Shown: one piece after another, positions 16,577 through 24,772 of the stretch | Numbering within the stretch: the first letter of the stretch is position 1 | Layout: each line of letters starts with the position of its first letter | Assembly: GCF_045310525.1 (NCBI RefSeq) | Contig: NZ_JBJHZY010000004.1 | Coordinates: forward strand, 62,001 to 126,000 | Reading direction: 5' to 3' | DNA length: 64,000 nt | From: Clostridium_AT radicumherbarum | Lineage (GTDB): Bacteria; Bacillota; Clostridia; Clostridiales; Clostridiaceae | Made by a program: the position numbers and the translations under genes | Notes under the pieces: generated by a model | Databases searched by the model: none | What the model was told of the DNA's origin: nothing | What the model saw: the letters and a program-made list of their open reading frames with translations, nothing else

Positions 16577-18343
16577 TTAATTTAATTCTGTAATGCACTC
16601 TTTAATATATGGTATTGACATATCTATTGCTTTTATTATTCCTTCATACAGTTCTTTAACTTGTTTAGCTAATCTATATTCAGTTTCCTTTTTTGCTTCA
16701 TTCATTTTCTCTATATATTCTGGGTTCATTAAAATCTTGTATATAGTTGGTTTTAAAATATTTTCGATAAATTCTATGTTGTAGATTAAACTATTAATAT
16801 CATTAATATTATCTATTAATGGTTTTATACTTTTTTCATTTTCCTTTTCATAATATTTTAAAAATTCATTTGAATAATCAATGGCAGAAACGCATTTTTC
16901 TTCTAAAACCTCTAAGTCATCTAATATCTGCTTAACTTTATTTAAAACATCAATCTTATTAATGCTATTAGTCTTATTCATTAAATCCACAATACTTTTA
17001 CTAAGGTTTCCTTCTTGAGCATATTCATCAATTGCACATCTCAAGGGTTCTACCTTTGTTCCTATAATATTAGCTCCTCCTTCAGTACTGTTTATAAACA
17101 ATGTATTTGGAGAAAGCCTAATAAATTGCTCCATATTTTTTCTGTAAGTATCTAAAAGTTTACTCGTCCTAACTTTTTCACCATTAATATCATCAACAAA
17201 AATTATATCATTTGAATCGGTAATATTATTATTCACATCACTTGCACTATCGGCATGATATTTATCATTTGTATATGCAAAATCTTGGCCAATAAAGATA
17301 ATAGGATTACACCCCATGTATCTTGCAAGAGCTGTACAAGTGTGGGCTACAGAGCCACCAGCCCATAAGGAATCCACTTTAGCATCTAAAATTTCACGGG
17401 TCACTTTTTGAAGATTAACACCTTCTTGAAAAAATATCTTTTTACCTTCATATTCTTCAACTATTTTATAATTTGTGCATTCACAAAAAACTAGCGTAGA
17501 TTTACAATTTAAAGATTTCTTTGAAACTTGATACATTTTTTCACTTGGGTCTACAACACATACAAAATCCGGGTTAATACCTTTAGCATTTAAAGTACTC
17601 ACTGTCCTTATTCCTGTTATAATAATAAATTGTTTTTGAGCATCTTTAAGTAATTCAACATTTTTTTCTAAAGATGGACCAGCAGATACAACAACTGCAG
17701 GTATATTTTTAAATTGATCTTTAAAATCATTTATAAATACGCTATAAAAAACATGTTTAAGATTTCTAATAAAGCACTTGAAAAATTGTTCTGAAAAACT
17801 AATATTTGTATTCATATTTATTATATTAGTTAATAAAAAATCATTAAGTTTTTTGTAAAATTCTTTAAACTCATTTAGGTAAATTTTATCGTAATTTGCA
17901 AATACCATTAGTTTAATATTGTTGATATTTATTTCATCGATAAAAGAACTCAATATCTCTATTATGCTAATATTAAGTTCACTTAACAAAACTCTTTTAT
18001 CTTTAAGTATTTCATCAAAATATCCACTTTTTTTTATTATATTTATTACTTTTTTATCTGGTTCTATAATTAAGATTTTATTATTTTCTCCAACTTCATC
18101 AAGTAATTTAAATATATGTTCTCCAGCACCAAAACCAAAAACAAGGAATATAGTAGAAACATTAAAATCATTTATTTGCTTTAAAAATTTATCTATATCT
18201 CTTTGTACAGAATATTTGCTTCCAATATAAAACATTTTTTTATTATCTATATCTTCAATTTTTATAATATTTCTATTATCATAACTCTTCTCTAAAAAAT
18301 ACTGATAATTATTAGCACCATAATCTACATGAAAATTATCCAT
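16577..18343 (-). CDS. Maf-family flagellin glycosyltransferase (long form)
   Basis: 588-residue motility accessory factor with the DUF115 core: VVVSAGPSLEKNVELL (near residue 225), VCVVDPSEKMYQVS, WAGGSVAHTCTALARYMGCN and FIGQDFAYTNDKYHADSAS. A long helical C-terminal region follows from about residue 440. It is expected to attach CMP-activated nonulosonic acid to flagellin in the cytoplasm. The upstream in-frame codon at 18355 overlaps the ribosome site, so the ATG at 18343, with GGAGGT six bases away, is chosen. It is the first gene after the major flagellin and its terminator. Confidence 0.87.
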   Translation of the reverse strand: MDNFHVDYGANNYQYFLEKSYDNRNIIKIEDIDNKKMFYIGSKYSVQRDIDKFLKQINDFNVSTIFLVFGFGAGEHIFKLLDEVGENNKILIIEPDKKVINIIKKSGYFDEILKDKRVLLSELNISIIEILSSFIDEININNIKLMVFANYDKIYLNEFKEFYKKLNDFLLTNIINMNTNISFSEQFFKCFIRNLKHVFYSVFINDFKDQFKNIPAVVVSAGPSLEKNVELLKDAQKQFIIITGIRTVSTLNAKGINPDFVCVVDPSEKMYQVSKKSLNCKSTLVFCECTNYKIVEEYEGKKIFFQEGVNLQKVTREILDAKVDSLWAGGSVAHTCTALARYMGCNPIIFIGQDFAYTNDKYHADSASDVNNNITDSNDIIFVDDINGEKVRTSKLLDTYRKNMEQFIRLSPNTLFINSTEGGANIIGTKVEPLRCAIDEYAQEGNLSKSIVDLMNKTNSINKIDVLNKVKQILDDLEVLEEKCVSAIDYSNEFLKYYEKENEKSIKPLIDNINDINSLIYNIEFIENILKPTIYKILMNPEYIEKMNEAKKETEYRLAKQVKELYEGIIKAIDMSIPYIKECITELN

Positions 18344-18401
18344 ATATACCTCCATTAAATATCCTACATAATTATCGTATAGATACTTAATAATCTTTAG
18401 T

Positions 18402-18436
18402 AAAAAAACCTCTGAATTAATATTCAGAGGTTTTTT
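18402..18436. terminator. Strong terminator after the major flagellin gene
   Basis: An 11-bp perfect stem (AACCTCTGAAT/ATTCAGAGGTT) with a 4-base loop is flanked by A7 on one side and T6 on the other. It ends the flagellin transcript on the minus strand and could work in both directions. Confidence 0.93.
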
Positions 18437-18446
18437 CTAATTAGAA

Positions 18447-19271
18447 TTATCTTAGTAATTGAAGAACTCCCTGTGGTGCTTGGTTAGCTTGAGCAAGCAT
18501 AGCCTGAGCAGCCTGTTGAAGTATGTTGTTCTTTGAGTAGTTCATCATTTCTTTTGCCATATCAACGTCTCTAATTCTAGATTCTGATGCCTGTAAGTTT
18601 TCACTTGCAGTACTTAAGTTATTAATAGTATGCTCTAATCTGTTTTGTACAGAACCAAGGTTAGCTCTTTCAGTTGAAACAGTAGCTATTGCTGTATCAA
18701 CTGTTGTTATTGCTTTAGAAGCTCCTGCAATTGTTGATATAGAAGCCTTTGATGAATCAACAGCTAAACCTGTAGCTGTCATATCTCCTATAGTCAAACC
18801 AATTTGTTCACCAGCATTTGCTCCTACTTGGAACCTTAATGATGCAGTTGCAAATGAACCAGTCATTAAAGTTTTAGTATTGAAGTTTGTTTGAGTAGCT
18901 ATTCTGCTAACTTCACTTTGTAATTGAGTAAATTCTTTTTGAAGTGCGTTTCTATCAGCTGTTGTGTTAGTAGCTGTATTTGATTGTACTGATAATTCTC
19001 TCATTCTTTGTAATATTGAATGAGTTTCATTTAAAGCACCTTCAGCAGTTTGAATTAATGAAATACCATCTTGAGCATTTCTTGTACCTTGATCAAGACC
19101 TCTTATTTGACCTCTCATTTTTTCAGATATAGCTAATCCTGCTGCGTCATCTCCAGCTCTGTTTATTCTTAAACCTGAGCTTAATTTTTCCATTGACTTT
19201 CCTGCTGCTGCTATGTTAGCAGTCATGTTTCTGTGTGCATTCATTGCGTTAAGATTGTGATTAATTATCAT
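18447..19271 (-). CDS. hag: Major flagellin (Hag/FliC)
   Basis: Flagellar filament subunit, 274 residues. The N-terminus IINHNLNAMNAHRNM, the block LSSGLRINRAGDDAAGLAIS and the C-terminus MAKEMMNYSKNNILQQAAQA then APQGVLQLLR are canonical flagellin D0/D1 regions; the variable middle is short and Thr/Ala/Ser-rich, offering glycosylation sites for the adjacent Maf proteins. An AAGGAGGA ribosome site lies 7 bases before the ATG. The gene has its own sigma-D promoter, a leader of about 120 bases with a CsrA-type hairpin, and a strong terminator, so it is a single-gene transcript controlled at two levels. Confidence 0.97.
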   Translation of the reverse strand: MIINHNLNAMNAHRNMTANIAAAGKSMEKLSSGLRINRAGDDAAGLAISEKMRGQIRGLDQGTRNAQDGISLIQTAEGALNETHSILQRMRELSVQSNTATNTTADRNALQKEFTQLQSEVSRIATQTNFNTKTLMTGSFATASLRFQVGANAGEQIGLTIGDMTATGLAVDSSKASISTIAGASKAITTVDTAIATVSTERANLGSVQNRLEHTINNLSTASENLQASESRIRDVDMAKEMMNYSKNNILQQAAQAMLAQANQAPQGVLQLLR

Positions 19272-19278
19272 AATAAAT

Positions 19279-19314
19279 TCCTCCTTGAATTTTGTTTAGG
19301 CAATCCTTTGCCTA
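19279..19314 (-). promoter_or_regulatory. CsrA-binding region in the flagellin leader
   Basis: On the minus strand TAGGCAA-AGGA-TTGCCTA (19297-19314) forms a 7-bp hairpin presenting GGA in its loop, and about 15 bases downstream the Shine-Dalgarno sequence AAGGAGGA (19279-19286) gives further GGA motifs. This two-site arrangement matches the CsrA sites described for the Bacillus subtilis hag leader. csrA and fliW are encoded 4 kb upstream. Confidence 0.82.
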
Positions 19315-19396
19315 TTTTTTATAGTTAAACTTTTAAAGTTTACTATCATAGTTAATTAACTAAGCAGTAATTATTTGCTAACTACTTATACTATAT

Positions 19397-19423
19397 ATAT
19401 CGCTGGGTGTTAAAAATACTTTA
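19397..19423 (-). promoter_or_regulatory. Sigma-D (sigma-28) type promoter of the major flagellin
   Basis: On the minus strand TAAA (19420-19423), exactly 15 bases, then AGCGATAT (19397-19404), matching TAAA-N15-GCCGATAT at all four -35 and six of eight -10 positions. It lies about 125 bp upstream of the flagellin ATG. Confidence 0.88.
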
Positions 19424-19441
19424 TAGCTAATTATAACTTTT

Positions 19442-19786
19442 TTATATTTTTTTACTAAAAATTTTAGAACCACTTAAGTTATTATGATTATAACTTTTAG
19501 TTACCACTTTATTTTTAGATAGCTCATTAAATTTTTCCTTTAGTTCAGCTTTTTTGTTGTCCATTATTTTGAATAGTTGCTGCTGTTGATTGATTATTCT
19601 ATAATTTATCTCAGCTTCTCTGTATTCTTCTTTAGAATACCCCAAGCTTTCCAAGAAATTTATAGTCTGCTGCCTCTTTTCTAAGGAAGATAGTAAATTT
19701 GAATAATCATCACCTTCAACTATTTGAATAATTTCCTCTGTTATAACTGAAATTAATTTCATAGTTTCTACTAATTCACTTTCCAT
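19442..19786 (-). CDS. Small helical protein, probable FliT-like flagellar chaperone
   Basis: 114 residues, charged and predicted largely helical, with segments such as SLEKRQQTINFLESLGYS and INQQQQLFKIMDNKKAELKE followed by a basic tail. It lies 19 bp after fliD in the fliS-fliD order where Gram-positive bacteria encode FliT-like export chaperones, which are of similar size. No diagnostic motif allows a firm assignment, and sequence identity to FliT is not visible by eye. It may bind the C-terminus of FliD; this is inference from position and size. Confidence 0.65.
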   Translation of the reverse strand: MESELVETMKLISVITEEIIQIVEGDDYSNLLSSLEKRQQTINFLESLGYSKEEYREAEINYRIINQQQQLFKIMDNKKAELKEKFNELSKNKVVTKSYNHNNLSGSKIFSKKI

Positions 19787-19804
19787 TTATACTCTCCAAA
19801 CTAA

Positions 19805-21796
19805 TTAGCCTGATGTTAGCTGTGATAATTGTGCTTGCTGAGCATTTAAGGTATTCATTGCTGTCTCAAGTTGAGAAAATTGCTGATAATACTGCTCCTG
19901 TTTGGTTGTCATAGCATCTGTCATTTTTGTTATCATCACTTGCTTATAATAAATCTGGTCAGGAAGTGTATTTGTACCTGCACCACCACTAATACTGTAA
20001 TCATCTTGTACATTTGCATATTTTGTAAGTATTGCACTATTAAAAGTTGTACCTGTATACCCAACATTATTTTGAAGAACGTTATTTATTCTTTGAAATA
20101 TACCACTTTGATTAAAAATTTGTTTACCATTATTATCAGTTGCTACATTGGTAAATAATTTTATTAAATCATCTCCATGATTTAATATTGCATTATTGAG
20201 CTTATTATCATCAGAAATTGAAATTTTATCTCCATCTGTTACTGTATTTGCACCATTTGGAGTGTCAATTCCTATTGCACCACTTCCATAACTTCCAAAG
20301 TATACACTTGATACGTTTTTGCCTGTAGCATCGGTTACTGGAGATACAAATGCACTTCTTAAATCTGAAAGTAACTTTTGTAAATTGTTATCATTTCTAA
20401 GAATACCTTGCTGTGCTTTAGCATTCCATGCAGTAATATCAGAATCCTTCATTGAACTTTTTTGTGTATCAGTTAACGGCGGATAGTCACTGTTCTTTTT
20501 TTCATTTAGTTTAGTTTGTATCTTATCTATAATCGCATTATATTTATCTAAAAATGCTTTAATTTTGTCATGCACTCCTTGTGTATTAGTGTTTATGGTT
20601 ATAGTTGAAGTACCTGCAGCAGTCAGGGAGTACGATATATTATTTAATGTAAAGTTATTAGAGTTCTCAGTAATAGTTGTTGGAGTTGAAGCTCCAGGTG
20701 GAGTAATTTTAACAATAGCATCTAACCCCTGTGAGGATGGACTACCTGTAAATCCTAATGCCGATGTTAAACTATTACCTGTTATGGATAATCCTGCATT
20801 ACTTCCGGTATTTACAGTTTGTAATGTAAACTTTCCTGTCATATCATCAAAGTTACCTGTAACTTGCCCTCCTGTAGCTGTTTTAATTGCAGTGATTAAA
20901 TCATTTATTGTGGCTGTCCCATTTTTCCCAGTTGCGCTATTATCTAAGTTAACAGTAATTGCCTTACCATTATAATTTATATTCAAGCTGAGATTAGTAT
21001 TTAATGTGGAATCCAAGGAAGTAAGCTTCGTATTTGTGGAAGCTGAGACAAAATTCGTATTTAGAGACGGAATGTCAGAAACCCCAGTGGAGGTTATTTG
21101 TATTGCACTTGTTGTTAATGTGTTAAATTTTATATAATTATTACCAGAAGCGTCTTGAACATAGGATGCTGAAACCTTACCGTTTAAACTTGTATTATTA
21201 CTAATTTGATTATTAATGTACGCAGTTAAATTAGGAAGATCTTTTGAGTTATCCCCAGATGGTGTAAATCCTGATAAATCTATAGCAGGAGCATTAACAC
21301 CATCTACACTAAATGTTATAGAATTTCCAGCTCCACTCCAGTTATTTGCATTTGTGACCTGAAATTGTGAATTTAAACTCCTATTACTTACTAATGAAGC
21401 ACTTTGTGCTATTTGAGTAACATTTATTGTATAAGTTCCTGTAGCTGCACCTGTTTGAGCAGTGGCATTTATAGCTGCTGCATTTGTACTTGATGTTACA
21501 AGATTGTTATAATTACTAGCTGATAATAAGTTGTTTGAAGGAGTTAATGGATCAAAAAATGAATTTTGTAAATCCTTAATATCCTTAATAATGTCCTGAT
21601 AAGCTTGCTGTCTCCAAATTATTAGCTGCTGACCTTGTTTTACTTGATCTAACTTAGTCTGCTCTGCAAGCATCATTTTCTTTACCATGGAATCAACATC
21701 AAGTCCTGTTGCCATTCCTGTTATTCTTAACAATTGTCCTCCACCAGCACCGGTCATACCGGTTGGTGTACTACTGCTGCCTGATATATCGCTCAT
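19805..21796 (-). CDS. fliD: Flagellar filament cap protein FliD
   Basis: Filament cap (hook-associated protein 2), 663 residues. The N-terminal segment LRITGMATGLDVDSMVKKMM is the FliD_N signature, and the C-terminus shows helices ending KMTDAMTTKQEQYYQQFSQL then LNAQQAQLSQLTSG. The middle is long and Thr/Ser/Asn/Gly-rich, as in cap proteins with an extra exposed domain. The frame opens at a GTG at 21805; the ATG at 21796, with GGTGAG four bases away, is preferred. Neighbours fliS and a fliT-like gene support the call. Confidence 0.95.
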   Translation of the reverse strand: MSDISGSSSTPTGMTGAGGGQLLRITGMATGLDVDSMVKKMMLAEQTKLDQVKQGQQLIIWRQQAYQDIIKDIKDLQNSFFDPLTPSNNLLSASNYNNLVTSSTNAAAINATAQTGAATGTYTINVTQIAQSASLVSNRSLNSQFQVTNANNWSGAGNSITFSVDGVNAPAIDLSGFTPSGDNSKDLPNLTAYINNQISNNTSLNGKVSASYVQDASGNNYIKFNTLTTSAIQITSTGVSDIPSLNTNFVSASTNTKLTSLDSTLNTNLSLNINYNGKAITVNLDNSATGKNGTATINDLITAIKTATGGQVTGNFDDMTGKFTLQTVNTGSNAGLSITGNSLTSALGFTGSPSSQGLDAIVKITPPGASTPTTITENSNNFTLNNISYSLTAAGTSTITINTNTQGVHDKIKAFLDKYNAIIDKIQTKLNEKKNSDYPPLTDTQKSSMKDSDITAWNAKAQQGILRNDNNLQKLLSDLRSAFVSPVTDATGKNVSSVYFGSYGSGAIGIDTPNGANTVTDGDKISISDDNKLNNAILNHGDDLIKLFTNVATDNNGKQIFNQSGIFQRINNVLQNNVGYTGTTFNSAILTKYANVQDDYSISGGAGTNTLPDQIYYKQVMITKMTDAMTTKQEQYYQQFSQLETAMNTLNAQQAQLSQLTSG

Positions 21797-21826
21797 AAAT
21801 CTCACCGACCTCTCTTTAATTTGATT

Positions 21827-22213
21827 TTACTTTATATTCTTTGATAAATTATAGGCTTCATTCCAAGTTTCTCTTACATCTTCTATAAGTGGAATAATCT
21901 CGTCTACTATTTTAATATCTTTCTTCATATTGGCATCACTAAGCCTTTTTATAATAAACTCATAAAGTTCAACCATAGCCTTGCCCCAATCTCCAGCTTT
22001 AGTTAAATCAAGGGTTACTATTAATTCATAAAATATATTTTCAGTTTTAACAAGAAACTCATGGGCTTTTTTAACTTCCTTATCTGCAATAGCTTGTCTT
22101 GCTATTTTTGAAAATCTCACTGCACCATCAAGGAGCATCAGCAGCAGCTGTTCCTTAGAAGAGTAGTTAACGCTATTATTCTTGTATACATTGTAAGCAT
22201 TGTTCCCTACCAT
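21827..22213 (-). CDS. fliS: Flagellin export chaperone FliS
   Basis: 128-residue cytoplasmic chaperone that keeps flagellin soluble and hands it to the export gate. The helical-bundle sequence contains SVNYSSKEQLLLMLLDGAVR near residues 14-33 and LDLTKAGDWGKAMVELYEF near residues 75-93, both typical of FliS. AAAGGAGAG precedes the ATG at 22213. It lies between an unknown gene and fliD. Confidence 0.95.
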   Translation of the reverse strand: MVGNNAYNVYKNNSVNYSSKEQLLLMLLDGAVRFSKIARQAIADKEVKKAHEFLVKTENIFYELIVTLDLTKAGDWGKAMVELYEFIIKRLSDANMKKDIKIVDEIIPLIEDVRETWNEAYNLSKNIK

Positions 22214-22259
22214 ATTTCGCTCTCCTTTAATACTAATTCAATACAATATTATTAGAATC

Positions 22260-22532
22260 TCATTTTTTTACATCTAGGAATGTACCTTTAGTTATTTTTA
22301 AATCAGCTTCTTCTTTAAAAGCTTCTATTTCCAATTCCTCTGCCTTTGTTGCATCAACCAATAGTTTTTTCTGCTTATAATTTAGTGAGCTACCATTGTT
22401 GTGATTGCTGTTTTTTCTTTCTTTATTCTTATAGATGGAAATATTTTCGTAGCCATGAACTATGCCTTCTTTGGAGGCTTCATTAATTTCTTTTCTACGT
22501 TCTGTGTCTATTTTATTTATTTTATATTCCAT
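22260..22532 (-). CDS. Unknown hydrophilic protein in the flagellar operon
   Basis: Not recognised. 90 residues, highly charged, rich in Lys, Glu and Asn, with no cysteine, signal peptide or membrane segment; the N-terminal half looks disordered and the C-terminal part (LLVDATKAEELEIEAFKEEA) helical. It lies 26 bp after flaG and 46 bp before fliS in the same orientation and is probably cotranscribed. Position suggests a flagellar assembly accessory role, but nothing in the sequence shows one. Confidence 0.65.
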   Translation of the reverse strand: MEYKINKIDTERRKEINEASKEGIVHGYENISIYKNKERKNSNHNNGSSLNYKQKKLLVDATKAEELEIEAFKEEADLKITKGTFLDVKK

Positions 22533-22558
22533 GACACTTATCTCCTAATTTTAAAAGC

Positions 22559-22936
22559 TTATGCCTTTTTATCAAATAGGACTCCTACTAGTTCACACAT
22601 TTTTGCTACCATATCTAAGAGTTTTTTAGGTGGCAATTCTTGAATAACCTGCCCGGTTTTGTCATCCACAATTTTTATCATTATATCTTTAAATTTATCA
22701 TGAATCTCATATTCCGCATGTGTTTTGTTGTCCTCTAAAAACTTGTTAATTTTATCTATTGCTTTATTGATATTTTTTTCATTTATCTTGTCTTTAGATA
22801 CATACTCATTAGTATTATTTTCTACAGTTTTTATATTATCAGAATTTTTGGCAATATTCGGTACACACTCACTATCTGCACCTTTATTAACATTTAAAGA
22901 AACTTGTCCTCCTTGACCTAATGCCCCAATTTCCAT
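22559..22936 (-). CDS. flaG: FlaG family protein
   Basis: 125-residue FlaG-like protein, a family associated with filament length control. The conserved C-terminal domain is clear: MIKIVDDKTGQVIQELPPKK followed by LLDMVAKMCELVG. The N-terminal half is low complexity and Asn/Lys-rich, as usual. Its ribosome site AAGGAGG is the 3' end of a 51-bp stem-loop element (22943-22993) that recurs before three other genes of the window. It lies between csrA and an unknown gene. Confidence 0.9.
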   Translation of the reverse strand: MEIGALGQGGQVSLNVNKGADSECVPNIAKNSDNIKTVENNTNEYVSKDKINEKNINKAIDKINKFLEDNKTHAEYEIHDKFKDIMIKIVDDKTGQVIQELPPKKLLDMVAKMCELVGVLFDKKA

Positions 22937-22942
22937 ATTAAA

Positions 22943-22993
22943 CCTCCTTGTTTTTCTTATCCTGCACTTAATGATTACTAATCATTGAGCTCC
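22943..22993 (-). repeat. 51-bp stem-loop/Shine-Dalgarno element, copy A (before flaG)
   Basis: Minus strand: starts GGAGCTC, then inner stem AATGATT-AGT-AATCATT, a 2-base bulge and GTGC that partly pairs with GCTC, ending in AAGGAGG. It has the same length, order and position relative to a start codon as the copies at 33953, 38500 and 59376. Confidence 0.75.
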
Positions 22994-23009
22994 AAACATT
23001 CTTCGTTGA

Positions 23010-23036
23010 TACTGAACAATTATCAATTTTTCAGTA
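23010..23036. repeat. Hairpin downstream of csrA
   Basis: TACTGAA-AATT pairs with AATT-TTCAGTA around a 3-base loop with one internal mismatch, 10 bp after the csrA stop. No T-run follows on the minus strand, so processing or partial termination is more likely than full termination. Confidence 0.6.
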
Positions 23037-23046
23037 CATAAATATT

Positions 23047-23259
23047 TTATTTGATTTCTTTTAATATATCCTTATTAAAATTTAAAGCATTTTTATTTTC
23101 TTCTTCTACTTCCTTGTAGAGTTCTTTTCTAAGGATAGTTATATTTTTAGGTGCATCTATAGAAAGCTTTACAGAGCCTTCTTCTGTTTTTATAACAGTT
23201 ATCTCTATATCTTCACCTATTAAAATTGATTCTCCTTTTTTTCTGGTAATAACTAACAT
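23047..23259 (-). CDS. csrA: Translational regulator CsrA
   Basis: 70-residue RNA-binding dimer that blocks ribosome access at GGA-containing leaders. The sequence MLVITRKKGESILIG, the strands EITVIKTEEGSVKLSIDAP and the helix RKELYKEVEEEN follow the CsrA fold exactly. It lies 54 bp after fliW, whose product binds and sequesters CsrA. The main expected target is the flagellin leader at 19279-19314. The C-terminal extension beyond the core helix is short and charged, as in Bacillus-type CsrA. Confidence 0.97.
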   Translation of the reverse strand: MLVITRKKGESILIGEDIEITVIKTEEGSVKLSIDAPKNITILRKELYKEVEEENKNALNFNKDILKEIK

Positions 23260-23313
23260 AATACTTCCTCCAGCTGGATAACCATAAGTTTAGGACCAAA
23301 CCTTCTGCTGAAA

Positions 23314-23739
23314 CTAACCTTTATATAAAGACTGTTTTATAGAATAGCTTTCATTATTTAGTATTATTTGTTCCCCTATTTTTGCATTTATATTTATAAT
23401 AAAAGGTGCTTTAAGGTTTATAGTTATATTTTCTAATTTAGAACTTAAAGTTACGGTATTTAAGACTACTACATCTTCTTTCGAAATAATCCTTAATTCT
23501 TTAAGTTTTTCATCATTTAAGTTAAATTCATAGTCTTTAAATTGTGTAAATGGAGATGTTAAAATTAATCCTACATTATCATCTTCAATGGAGTGAAGTA
23601 TTTTAAACATTTCATTTTCTTCTGTAGAAAACAAAATAAATTTTTTTAGTCCTTCAAAGCCAGGAATACCTTTATTAAAAATAATAACATCCTCTTCGTA
23701 GTAATCTTTAATGCCATGATATTTTGTATTTAACTTCAT
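23314..23739 (-). CDS. fliW: Flagellar assembly factor FliW
   Basis: 141-residue antagonist of CsrA and partner of flagellin. Typical segments are IIFNKGIPGFEGLKKFILFS, ILTSPFTQFKDYEFNLND and NLKAPFIININAKIGEQIIL. The ATG at 23739 (AAGGTGAG four bases upstream) is preferred over the GTG at 23748. The order flgK-flgL-fliW-csrA is that seen in other Firmicutes and supports a homeostatic flagellin-FliW-CsrA loop. Confidence 0.96.
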   Translation of the reverse strand: MKLNTKYHGIKDYYEEDVIIFNKGIPGFEGLKKFILFSTEENEMFKILHSIEDDNVGLILTSPFTQFKDYEFNLNDEKLKELRIISKEDVVVLNTVTLSSKLENITINLKAPFIININAKIGEQIILNNESYSIKQSLYKG

Positions 23740-23761
23740 AGTACTCACCTTATCTCATTCT

Positions 23762-24748
23762 TTATTTTAGATAATCTAACAAAGTGGGCTGTATTACCCT
23801 TGCACTTGTTTGTAAAGATGCCAAATAAACAGTTTGCAAAGTGGAATATTCCATAGTTTTTTGAGTAATATCGATATCTTCAGTCTTCGAAAGAATAGTA
23901 GTTAAATTATTATTCTCATCTTCATTTTTGGACTTTGCGTTTTCCATTCTATTTTGCTTTGCACCTACCTGTGACCTAACCTTTAATAAATTATTAATAG
24001 TATCAGTAATGTCTTGTAAATCTGTCCCAGTAAGAGCTGACGTTGCATTAGTAGGATCCGATGTTCCATTGAAGTTTCCATCAAGATGATCTGTGATGTT
24101 TTTTAATTGCTTAGATAAATCACAAGGTACACCCGTTTCGTTATTAAATTGCAGTATATCTCCAGCAGTAACATTATATTCCATAGTTACTCCTTGAGAA
24201 ATTTCTATGTTCATTTTTTTATTAATCTTATTAAGTTCAGTTGTGTAGGTTGGATCAGTGGGTGGAACAGTATTGTAATCAATATTATTATTTCCTGCTG
24301 TTACAACAGTTGCAACAGGTTTATTTGTAGTATTAGTTCCTCCAAAAACATATTTACCGTCATAATTTGTATTTAATATTTGAGTAAGCTCGTCTACCCT
24401 TTGGTTAATTTCATCCTTTATTGACTGCCTTTCACTTGAGCCGTAAGCTGCATTACCTGCAGATACTAGCAGTTCTCTTACCTTTTGAAGCACAGTTCCA
24501 GCTTGACCAAGTGCAGTATCTGTTGTATCTAACCAATTTGTAGTATTACTAATATTAGTATTGTATTGTTTATTAGCATTAATATCAGTAGTAAGCTGCA
24601 TCGCTCTAGCAACTTTGGCAGGGTCATCTGAGGGTTTATTTATTTCTTTACCAGAGGTCATTTGTTTTTGAAGCTTTTGCATATTTTGCAAATTTGTATT
24701 CATATCTGTCAAGAAACTATTTGATAGCATTTTATTTGTAACTCTCAT
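23762..24748 (-). CDS. flgL: Hook-filament junction protein FlgL
   Basis: 328-residue hook-associated protein 3. The N-terminus MRVTNKMLSNSFLTDMNTN, the block LQKQMTSGKEINKPSDDPAK and the C-terminal helix KTMEYSTLQTVYLASLQTSA are characteristic of FlgL, which shares the D0 fold with flagellin. The gap to flgK is 24 bp. Intact and of usual length. Confidence 0.96.
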   Translation of the reverse strand: MRVTNKMLSNSFLTDMNTNLQNMQKLQKQMTSGKEINKPSDDPAKVARAMQLTTDINANKQYNTNISNTTNWLDTTDTALGQAGTVLQKVRELLVSAGNAAYGSSERQSIKDEINQRVDELTQILNTNYDGKYVFGGTNTTNKPVATVVTAGNNNIDYNTVPPTDPTYTTELNKINKKMNIEISQGVTMEYNVTAGDILQFNNETGVPCDLSKQLKNITDHLDGNFNGTSDPTNATSALTGTDLQDITDTINNLLKVRSQVGAKQNRMENAKSKNEDENNNLTTILSKTEDIDITQKTMEYSTLQTVYLASLQTSARVIQPTLLDYLK

Positions 24749-24772
24749 ATCTTCACCTCTACATAATTATTC

